DNA of 64,000 bases, taken from positions 96,032-160,031 of the forward strand of contig JABFXY010000069.1 in assembly GCA_013361525.1 (NCBI GenBank). The letters are read 5' to 3'. The position numbers and the translations under genes were made by a program. This stretch comes from Polyangiaceae bacterium. Lineage in GTDB: Bacteria; Myxococcota_A; Polyangia; Polyangiales; Polyangiaceae. Shown here one piece after another: positions 57,688 to 64,000 of this stretch. The notes beneath the pieces are model-generated. The model was given only the letters and a program-made list of their open reading frames with translations. It made no database searches and had not been told where the DNA came from. How positions within the stretch are numbered: the first letter of the stretch is position 1; the number at the start of each line of letters is the position of its first letter.

Positions 57688-57956
57688 GGTTGGTGCCCTC
57701 GCGTTGGCAGCGACCGACGATCGCATGACATCTGGATCAGGCGACGCACAGCCGTTCGATCGTCCGTCCTTGTCACGCGCACATCGTCGCGTGTGTGGCT
57801 TCCGCCACGACCTCAGTGTGCGCACCCACGGCGAGCACGGGGCGTTGTCCACCGATTGCGTCCCCCCGCCACGCATTCATCGATAGAGCCCGCGAGAAAA
57901 CCACGGATTGAAAAGTTGCCCGACCCGGCACGACTCTGGCAACGGGGAGGGTAACT
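57688..57956. other. Intergenic region before the tRNA-like element
   Basis: About 270 bases after the MBL gene without a credible gene. One hairpin is visible, GTTGCC at 57915-57920 pairing with GGCAAC at 57938-57943, just before the tRNA-like element. Another possible pairing is GGGAGGG at 57945-57951 with CCCTCCC at 57992-57998, which would compete with the tRNA-like fold. Confidence 0.5.
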
Positions 57957-58043
57957 CGTAAGCACCACCGAAAAGGCCGCGGGTAGCGGCGCCCTCCCGG
58001 GTGTGTGGTGTAAGACCCGGTTCGACTCCGGGGCTTACGACCA
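57957..58043 (+). ncRNA. tRNA-like element with acceptor stem, T arm and encoded CCA
   Basis: An 87-base stretch has a perfect 7-bp acceptor stem (CGTAAGC at 57957, GCTTACG at 58033), discriminator A and CCA (58040-58043). It also has a T arm with 5-bp stem CCCGG/CCGGG and the classic loop TTCGACT. C1:G72 with A73 is typical of bacterial proline tRNA. A hairpin GCCGC-GGGTA-GCGGC at 57976-57990 resembles a D arm, but no 5-bp stem with a 7-base anticodon loop can be formed, and CACCAC pairs instead with GTGGTG at 58005. It may be a decayed tRNA, a remnant attachment site or an unusual tRNA-like RNA. Confidence 0.45.
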
Positions 58044-58062
58044 AAGCCGCAAGACACCACCA

Positions 58063-58176
58063 GAGCGGTCGCCAAGAGCGCCAAGGGCAGAGAAGGAAGA
58101 AGAGGTATTTGGGATCGAGAAAAATCCCACCCTCTTCTTCCTCTTTCTTCTTCTTGGCGTCCTTGGCGTCCCCTCT
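58063..58176. repeat. Long palindromic intergenic element, copy C
   Basis: The arms GGTCGCCAAGAGCGCCAAGG (58067-58086) and TTCTTGGCGTCCTTGGCGTC (58151-58170) share the CGCCAAG motif seen in copies A and B, and the apex holds TTTGGGATCG...AATCCCACCC. It lies 20 bases after the tRNA-like element and ends eight bases before the stop of the outer-membrane protein gene. Confidence 0.75.
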
Positions 58177-58184
58177 TCTGTGGC

Positions 58185-59531
58185 TCAGAAGTGGAAGCCG
58201 ATTTCGCCTTGGGCGCCCGCTGAGAACGAGTCTGCCGAGACGTCGAGCGCTTGATCGTCGGGAGGGTTCGTCGCGCTCGGATCGATGGCGGAGCCGGGGA
58301 CGCACCACTCGCCTTGGACGTGGCCGAAGCCGACGCGGCCGGAGACGCCGAAGCTGAGAAGTGAGAGCGGATAGAACTCCGCGCCGACGAAGATCTCGCC
58401 TTGGAAGCCGCGGAGCGCGGGGTCCCACTCTACCTTGTTCGGGCCACAACCCGGGACGTCGGCGGGTGCGAGGAACTGCATGTAGCCCGCGGTGAGGCCG
58501 AGGTTCATCCCGATGCGATCGGTGAGGTTGCCGGCGAAGCGGCCGCCTGCGCCGACGGCGAAAGCGCCGGGCCGATCGCCGTCGGGTGGCGCGATCGTCG
58601 CGGCGTCGTCGTCGCCGCTGGTGAAGCTCGTCTCCGGCAACGAAGTCGTCACGTGAAAGCGACCGTACGCGAGGATGCCGATCGCGTAGTCCGACTGCTC
58701 CGCGACGTTCACCGCCGCCTGGCCGCCTGCATAGAAACCGCTCAGGTCGTAGGTCGGCTTCCGACCGAACGCGGTCGTCAGCAGGTCTTCCGAGGTGTCG
58801 ACGGAGAACGACTGCACGTGGGCGCCGAAGTCACCCTTCAAGACGAAGCGCTGCGCGTGTACGACAGGCGTGCCGAGCGGGTCGAAGATGGGGGACACCA
58901 CGTCCTTCTTCACGGGCTTCCCGGCGACCGTCGGGGTCGGCTTCACGTCGGCCCAGGTGACGATCTCGTTCTCGTAGGGTCCGTAGGCGGCGAGGAACGC
59001 GGTCTCGAGCTCGGCGCGTCGATGCTCGTCGGCGTCTTTCTGAAGGCTCGCGAGCTTGGCGCGATCGGCGAGGAAGGTCTTTCGCAGCGTCTCGATCGCC
59101 CCTTTGCGTTTCGCGCGTGCGGTGGCGACGTCGCGCCATGTCGCGGCGCGCTTCACCGCAGCTTCTTTGTAAGGGTTTTCGTTGGTCTGAGCGTCCGCGA
59201 CGAGCGTCCACGCGTCCGCCTTCGACATAGGCTCCGAGGTCGGGTCACGATCCAGGCGGCGCGCTGCTTTGACCTTCTTCAGAAGCTCGAGGTCGATCAC
59301 CGCGAGGTTCACCTCGGGGCTCTCCAGCGGCGGGACTGCAGGAACGGCTTCGATCGTGAACGATGCGCCGGGGCCGAATGTCGCCGCTCCCGGCTTCGAG
59401 GTCGGGGCGGGCGCTGCGGAAGCGGTCGTGTCCTTCGTTGCGCCGGCGGTCGGCGGCGCCGCGAACGCGAGCTGCGCCGCGCACGTGGCGAGCCCCCCCG
59501 CGACGGCGAACAGCGCTTTTTTCACGGACAT
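58185..59531 (-). CDS. Exported beta-barrel-like protein, last gene of the 58185-62954 operon
   Basis: This 448-residue protein has a signal peptide cut near Ala-Phe-Ala, a helical, charged region to about 190 (Lys/Glu/Ala/Arg-rich, coiled-coil-like), then about 250 residues of alternating strands that end in His-Phe, as an outer-membrane barrel does. Its helical segment resembles the corresponding part of the upstream lipoprotein at 59531-61501. The start overlaps that gene's stop as TAATG (59529-59533), so translation is coupled. No family name is certain. Confidence 0.75.
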   Translation of the reverse strand: MSVKKALFAVAGGLATCAAQLAFAAPPTAGATKDTTASAAPAPTSKPGAATFGPGASFTIEAVPAVPPLESPEVNLAVIDLELLKKVKAARRLDRDPTSEPMSKADAWTLVADAQTNENPYKEAAVKRAATWRDVATARAKRKGAIETLRKTFLADRAKLASLQKDADEHRRAELETAFLAAYGPYENEIVTWADVKPTPTVAGKPVKKDVVSPIFDPLGTPVVHAQRFVLKGDFGAHVQSFSVDTSEDLLTTAFGRKPTYDLSGFYAGGQAAVNVAEQSDYAIGILAYGRFHVTTSLPETSFTSGDDDAATIAPPDGDRPGAFAVGAGGRFAGNLTDRIGMNLGLTAGYMQFLAPADVPGCGPNKVEWDPALRGFQGEIFVGAEFYPLSLLSFGVSGRVGFGHVQGEWCVPGSAIDPSATNPPDDQALDVSADSFSAGAQGEIGFHF

Positions 59532-61501
59532 TACAGGACGACGCCGACCTGTCCGCCGAAGCCGCCCGTCAGGAGCGCGGAGTCGATCTCGAGGCCTTCA
59601 GCGGAGAGAAACGCCGCTTGGAACCAAGTGCGGAAGTTCGCCATGAAGCGCCGGTCCGAAAATCCAATCCCTGCGAACACGTCCACCATCGGGCCTCCGA
59701 TTTGGACGTCGTAGTAGACCGGATCGGTCGTCTCGTCTGCACCGGAGCAGGTAGTCACCGCCGCGTCGCCTGGGACGCATTCGCGGTAGAAGCTCGTGCC
59801 GGGCGTGAACATGTACCCCCCGCCTGCGCCGGCGGTGAAGATGCCCTTCGGCGAAACACGCGGATCCCAGCGAAGGCCGCCCGAGGCGCTGAGGAAGTTC
59901 ATCACCGAGGCGTCGTCCGGGGCGACGCCTTTCGGCATGGCGCGGAACGAGCCGTAGAACCCGAGCCCTCCGGGAATGAGCTCCGGCGTCGCGACCATGA
60001 TCCCGAGCATCAGGTTGGGTGTGCGCAGCTCCCCTTCGCGACCGGCTGCAGTGTTGATGCTCTCCGGCGTGAGGTTCTCGGGTTCCTCCATCACGTAGGC
60101 GGTGGGGTGTCCGTTGATCGTCACTGTGGGGGCACCACTGAAGAAGATGCCGAGCTCTGCCTCGATCGAGAGCTTGCCGAAGCCGGCGAGACCGGTGCCG
60201 AGCGGCTCTTCTTGCGGCGTCTCGGCGGTGTCTTTGCCGCCGTTCTGCGAGGTCTTCTTCGACGCGGAGCCCGTCTCGACGTCGCCGCCGGTCGACACCT
60301 TGATGGTGAGGCCGATCATCGCGAGCTCTTCTTTGCGCGCGCCGTAGACCTCGATGAATTCCTTCTTGTAGGCCTCTTTTTGCTCGGGCGAGACGACGTC
60401 GTTGTCGAGGGAGAGCAGCTCGTCGAGCTTCGCCTTGTCGGCCAAGAAGCGCGTCTTCAGCTTCTGCAGGGCTTCGCGCTGGCGCTCTTCCTGCTCGGCG
60501 ACGATCGTCCACTCTTCGGCGCGGCGCTGTGCCCGCTCTTTCCAGGGGTTCGGGCCTTTGCCTTCGTAGCGAGCGAGGGCGTCCCAGGCCTTCACCTTGG
60601 TGGTCGCGGAGATCTCCACTTCGCGGTCCGCGCGCTTCGCCGTCTGCAGGAGCTTCAAGAACTCCACGTCGGCGGCCTGCAAGCTGGTCGAGCCGATCTC
60701 GACGTCGCCGAGCGCTTTGACTTCGTAGACTTGCGCGATTGGATCGAGGCCCTGGCCGAACCCGCCGACCGTGAGGCGCCCGCCGCCGACCACGCGCAAA
60801 GGCGAGAGGCCGAGCTGCAGAATCGCGCCACATTCGTCGCTCGCCGGATCCTTCACGCACGCGTCGACGTCGCCTTGTGCGCGGAGTTTGCGGACGTTCT
60901 CCTCGCGCGAGAGGCCCGCGCCGGCGCTGCCGACCTCGACGCCGATGCCGGCTTTGCCCTTCGCCTTCGCGTCGAGCCGGAACGCGCCGACCGTAATGGT
61001 GCGGACGTAGTGCGTCGCGCCGGTGCATTCGCCCACCGTCTCGGTCGGCGCCTTGTTCGCGATGCGCTGGCCGACGGCGATGTAATCGAGCTCGAGCGCG
61101 GCGCCGGCGGAGAGCTCGCCCCGGAGCGACGCGGCGCCGAGCGGCAGCTTCGCGTAGAGCTCGTTGTTGTCGGCGATCTCGAGCCTGTCGCGCGCGGGCG
61201 TCGTGCTCTCGAGGTCGTAGCCGCCTTTGATCTCGCACGCGGGCAAGATCTTCATCGTGCAGCCCGAGTACGAGACTGCGACGAGGCCGCGGCGGCTCGC
61301 CGTCTCCATCTCGACCTTTGCGGTGCCGGGCCACTCGACGACGAGCGGGTTCAGCGGGTCTTTCGCGACCTTGCAGGTGGACTGCTGATCGTCGGCGTCT
61401 TCGACGGTCGGTGCGGTCGCGATGATCTGTTTGCCCGGGCAGCCGGCCAGAACGAGGACCGCGGCCATGGTGATGATGAAAAGCGAGAGGCGGGTCCGCA
61501 T
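59531..61501 (-). CDS. Large lipoprotein with N-terminal paralogous domain and C-terminal beta-barrel-like part
   Basis: From ATG 61501 the product is 656 residues: signal peptide with lipobox Leu-Val-Leu-Ala-Gly-Cys (Cys21) and an N-terminal 170-residue domain shared with the next protein upstream. The shared motifs are Val-Glu-Trp-Pro-Gly-Thr, Lys-Leu-Pro-Leu-Gly-Ala and Gly-Ala-Thr-His-Tyr-Val-Arg-Thr-Ile. A charged helical middle region follows (about 270-390), then a C-terminal strand-rich region resembling that of the next gene. The helical and barrel parts thus recur in two genes of the operon. Function unknown; an envelope complex is likely. Confidence 0.78.
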   Translation of the reverse strand: MRTRLSLFIITMAAVLVLAGCPGKQIIATAPTVEDADDQQSTCKVAKDPLNPLVVEWPGTAKVEMETASRRGLVAVSYSGCTMKILPACEIKGGYDLESTTPARDRLEIADNNELYAKLPLGAASLRGELSAGAALELDYIAVGQRIANKAPTETVGECTGATHYVRTITVGAFRLDAKAKGKAGIGVEVGSAGAGLSREENVRKLRAQGDVDACVKDPASDECGAILQLGLSPLRVVGGGRLTVGGFGQGLDPIAQVYEVKALGDVEIGSTSLQAADVEFLKLLQTAKRADREVEISATTKVKAWDALARYEGKGPNPWKERAQRRAEEWTIVAEQEERQREALQKLKTRFLADKAKLDELLSLDNDVVSPEQKEAYKKEFIEVYGARKEELAMIGLTIKVSTGGDVETGSASKKTSQNGGKDTAETPQEEPLGTGLAGFGKLSIEAELGIFFSGAPTVTINGHPTAYVMEEPENLTPESINTAAGREGELRTPNLMLGIMVATPELIPGGLGFYGSFRAMPKGVAPDDASVMNFLSASGGLRWDPRVSPKGIFTAGAGGGYMFTPGTSFYRECVPGDAAVTTCSGADETTDPVYYDVQIGGPMVDVFAGIGFSDRRFMANFRTWFQAAFLSAEGLEIDSALLTGGFGGQVGVVL

Positions 61502-61639
61502 AAGACGTCGAGGGCACGCGGTTACGACCGACAGCACGCGGACTGCGTGGTCGGGGCAGAAGGCGCGCGGAGCTTTTGCCTGCGCGGCTTCTACGACATG
61601 ATGCGCCACAATCTGCCCTACCCCAGTTTGAGAACGGTG

Positions 61640-62437
61640 TCAGTCGGCCGATGCGGCTGTTTCGTCGCCGCCCGCGTCATTTCCCCATGGCGCGAGACCG
61701 AGCTGAACCGGGGCCGTGCAGCCATAGCTGCGGATGTTCTTTTCGTCGATGTCCGTCTTGCCGGCGCAATTGGACACATCACCGGAGTTCTTCAGGCGGT
61801 TGCGCGACGACTTCGAATGCCCGCCCGCCTCGACGATGCCCGCGTTGATGTCGGCGCCGCTGCTCGCCTGTGACGCCGTCTGCATATCGTAGGCGCCGAG
61901 CGAGATCGTTCGGACGTAATGGGTCGCTCCCTCGCAATCGCCGGTCATGTTGGCGGGCTCGCCGCTCGCGAGCTGCTGGCCGACGAGGACGTAGTCGAGC
62001 TTCAGCATCTTGCCCGAGGCGAGCTCGCCCTTGAGGGCGGTTGCCCCCAGCGGAAGCTTAGAGAAGAGATCCTTGTCGTCTTTGATCTCGAGCGAGTCGC
62101 GGTGGACCGTGACCGGGTCGAACGCGTAGCTGCCCTCGACCTCACAGCGGTGCAGGACCTGGAGCTTGCAGCCCTTGTAACGGACCATGACGATCCCGCG
62201 TTTTGCCATGCTCTCGAGCGCGACCTTCTCCGTGCCGGGCCACTCCACGATGAAGGGGTTTTCGCGGTCGTAGGCGTTTTTGCACATGTCCGCCTCGTTT
62301 TTCCCCTCGGCCTGCGCGACCGTCGGATCCGAGGCGACGACGTCGGGCGCGCCACCGCACGCCGTGAGCGAGAGCTGGGAGACGAGGCCGAGCGTCGCGA
62401 CGAGCGACACGGAGCTCAGGCGAGAAGACACGGGCAT
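61640..62437 (-). CDS. Lipoprotein, short paralogue of the 59531-61501 N-terminal domain
   Basis: From ATG 62437 the product is 265 residues with lipobox Ser-Leu-Thr-Ala-Cys. It shares with its neighbour the motifs Val-Glu-Trp-Pro-Gly-Thr-Glu-Lys-Val, Leu-Pro-Leu-Gly-Ala-Thr-Ala-Leu-Lys-Gly-Glu-Leu and Gly-Ala-Thr-His-Tyr-Val-Arg-Thr-Ile-Ser, plus four cysteines at matching places. It ends in a Gly/Asp/Ala-rich tail. It starts seven bases after the TlpA-like gene and is clearly in the same operon. Tandem duplication of this domain is well supported by the shared motif order; its role is unknown. Confidence 0.82.
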   Translation of the reverse strand: MPVSSRLSSVSLVATLGLVSQLSLTACGGAPDVVASDPTVAQAEGKNEADMCKNAYDRENPFIVEWPGTEKVALESMAKRGIVMVRYKGCKLQVLHRCEVEGSYAFDPVTVHRDSLEIKDDKDLFSKLPLGATALKGELASGKMLKLDYVLVGQQLASGEPANMTGDCEGATHYVRTISLGAYDMQTASQASSGADINAGIVEAGGHSKSSRNRLKNSGDVSNCAGKTDIDEKNIRSYGCTAPVQLGLAPWGNDAGGDETAASAD

Positions 62438-62444
62438 GGCGGTA

Positions 62445-62954
62445 TTACTCCGAGAGAAGGAACTCGACTGCGTCGCGGATCTTCGACACTTCGTCCTCGC
62501 CGCCGCCCTTCGTGACGACCCGGAGGGCGCCCTTCTTGTCGAAGATGAAGGTCGTGGGGAGGTTGTCGACCTGGTACGCGCCGCGAACGCTCGATGCCCC
62601 GTCGTCGAGGACATTTGTGTACGTCACGCCGAGCTTCTTCAGCCGCTCCTCGACGAGGCCGGGGTTATCGTCGATGGAAACGCCCACCACGACCAAGCCG
62701 TCGCTCTTGTGCTCGCGGTGGAGCGCCTCGATGGCCGGCATCATCTTCACGCACGGCTCGCAGACGGTCGACCAGAAGTCGATGACCGTCACCTGCCCCG
62801 GCTTCGGAAACTTCACCAGGTCGCCCTCGAGCGACGGCTGCTCCGTCGGCGTCGGGACCTTCGCGAGCAGGGGGTGTGGAGTCGACGCAGGCAAGCTCGG
62901 GCCGCAGCCCAAAAGACAGGCCGCGATCACGAGCATGCCGAGAGGTCTTCGCAC
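62445..62954 (-). CDS. TlpA-like thioredoxin-fold lipoprotein
   Basis: The 169-residue protein starts at GTG 62954 and has lipobox Cys-Leu-Leu-Gly-Cys (Cys17). The thioredoxin fold holds Cys65-Glu-Pro-Cys68 after Val-Ile-Asp-Phe-Trp-Ser-Thr, followed by Leu-Val-Val-Val-Gly-Val-Ser and the cis-Pro of Leu-Pro-Thr-Thr. This is the TlpA/ResA layout of periplasmic thiol-disulfide reductases. It is the first gene of the operon with two lipoproteins and one barrel-like protein, all rich in cysteines, so it may keep their cysteines reduced or set their disulfides. The start is 30 bases from the divergent lipoprotein gene. Confidence 0.9.
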   Translation of the reverse strand: MRRPLGMLVIAACLLGCGPSLPASTPHPLLAKVPTPTEQPSLEGDLVKFPKPGQVTVIDFWSTVCEPCVKMMPAIEALHREHKSDGLVVVGVSIDDNPGLVEERLKKLGVTYTNVLDDGASSVRGAYQVDNLPTTFIFDKKGALRVVTKGGGEDEVSKIRDAVEFLLSE

Positions 62955-62984
62955 GGGGACCCGACCATAGGATAGGGACGCGCA

Positions 62985-63782
62985 GTGCTCAAGCCGCGAC
63001 CGCTCTCGCCCGTGCGCCCTTCAGGCAACGTCCGACGATTGATTCGATGCCCGCGATCGGCCTTGGCCGTCGTCGTTTCGGGTTTGCTTCTGGCTGCGTG
63101 TGACGGAGGCGGCGCAGCGCCTTCGGTGCCGAGCTCCGGCGTGAGCGCGCGCACGACCGCCGCGGCGCAGGCGACCTCGAGCGCCGTCGCTGCGAATCCG
63201 GACGCGACCGCGAGCGCAACGGCTCCGGTGCCGGCGAGCGCCGCTTCGAGTGCTTCGGCGGCGGTGTCCGTCGCGGCCGACGTCGACCTCGAGAACACAC
63301 CCAAGCTCCTCGACGAGAGCGGCAAGGCGCTCGATCAGACCAAAGACGAGCCGGCCGTCGACTCCCCCGCGTTCAAGAAGCGTCTCGACCTGTTGTGGCG
63401 CGCGATCGTCGCCGACGATCCGAGCATCGCCGAGCCTGCGTTCTTCCCGGTCGTCGCGTACGAGAAGGTGAAGGACATCGAGAAGCCGAAGGGCGACTGG
63501 AAGCACCGCCTAATGAAGAACTTCCACCGCGACATCCACGCGTACCACGACAAACTCGGCTCCGAGGCGAATGCCTACGAGCTCGTCGGCCTCGACGTCG
63601 ACGCGAAGCGCGTGAAATGGATGGAGCCGGGGAAAGAGGGCAACAAGCTCGGCTACTATCGAGTTACCCGCTCGAAGCTCCGATACAAGGATCCTTCGGG
63701 AAGCGAGAAGAGCCTGGAGCTGACCAGCCTCATCTCGTGGCGAGGTGAGTGGTTCGTGGTGCATTTGCACGGGTTCAAGTAG
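62985..63782 (+). CDS. Lipoprotein with Ala/Ser linker and conserved C-terminal domain
   Basis: From GTG 62985 the protein is 265 residues: a signal region with lipobox Leu-Leu-Ala-Ala-Cys (Cys39), an Ala/Ser/Thr-rich linker to about 100, and a C-terminal domain of about 150 residues. That domain has His-Arg-Asp-Ile-His-Ala-Tyr-His-Asp and the end Trp-Phe-Val-Val-His-Leu-His-Gly-Phe-Lys. The several His and Asp could bind a metal, but no family is recognised. It is divergent from the TlpA-like gene across only 30 bases, so both promoters overlap. Confidence 0.75.
   Translation: MLKPRPLSPVRPSGNVRRLIRCPRSALAVVVSGLLLAACDGGGAAPSVPSSGVSARTTAAAQATSSAVAANPDATASATAPVPASAASSASAAVSVAADVDLENTPKLLDESGKALDQTKDEPAVDSPAFKKRLDLLWRAIVADDPSIAEPAFFPVVAYEKVKDIEKPKGDWKHRLMKNFHRDIHAYHDKLGSEANAYELVGLDVDAKRVKWMEPGKEGNKLGYYRVTRSKLRYKDPSGSEKSLELTSLISWRGEWFVVHLHGFK

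Positions 63783-64000
<218 letters not shown>

Noticed and set aside
57957..58043. Functional standard tRNA-Pro or tRNA-Sec
   Set aside because: No anticodon stem-loop with a 7-base loop and no TCA, TGG, GGG or CGG anticodon in a proper loop can be folded; only the acceptor and T arm are sound.

Overview
The window is visibly GC-rich and dense with genes. Several traits point to a myxobacterium, most likely of the Polyangia/Sorangium side of the group. There are many lipoproteins whose lipidated cysteine is followed by Gly/Ser/Asp spacers. An OmpA-type protein carries thrombospondin-type-3 calcium repeats. There is a DUF1028 protein with a MYXO-CTERM-like tail, a DUF4388/J-domain regulator, a kinase with a PEGA domain and lysyl-oxidase-like secreted enzymes. 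No organism name can be fixed from sequence alone. I count 53 protein genes, one guanidine-II-type riboswitch, one tRNA-like element, two families of dispersed intergenic repeats, and no rRNA, CRISPR array or insertion sequence.

Layout. 1-4.5 kb: lipoproteins, a soluble hybrid histidine kinase and a lipoprotein hydrolase. 4.7-7.0 kb: an overlapping acyl-CoA dehydrogenase/APH-kinase pair, the split form of animal ACAD11. 7.2-12.4 kb: a lamin-tail lipoprotein, a porin-like protein coupled to a DUF2252 protein, and an MscS channel with a cyclic-nucleotide domain. 12.5-14.9 kb: a TetR regulator divergent from a tandem thioredoxin-fold protein, and a MOSC protein. 14.9-25.5 kb: a large membrane-anchored protein, a hydrolase, the OmpA/TSP3 protein, rsmG, a ClpA-like AAA+ protein and an MFS transporter. 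25.6-29.7 kb: a Cys-repeat/Gly-rich surface protein and a DBH-like copper protein. 29.8-38.5 kb: the DUF4388/J-domain regulator, membrane and secreted proteins of unknown function, a His-rich exported protein and an MsrB-MsrA lipoprotein. 38.5-46.9 kb: a two-gene hydrolase operon, a VIT/vWA protein, a MarR/VOC pair and sugE with its riboswitch. 47-54.3 kb: tandem 87-bp repeats, a divergent pair of lysyl-oxidase-like lipoproteins, a beta-lactamase-fold lipoprotein and an AI-2E family permease. 54.5-64 kb: a degenerate kinase, an MBL hydrolase, the tRNA-like element, a four-gene envelope operon (TlpA-like, two paralogous lipoproteins, one outer-membrane protein) and a final lipoprotein.

The overall theme is the cell envelope: about 20 of the 53 proteins carry lipoprotein signals and several more carry ordinary export signals. 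The least ordinary items are the tRNA-like element at 57957-58043, two dispersed palindromic repeat families (three copies of one at 7051, 52661 and 58063; four copies of the other at 32408 and 47161), the divergent lysyl oxidases, the degenerate kinase and the uncharacterised operon 58185-62954.
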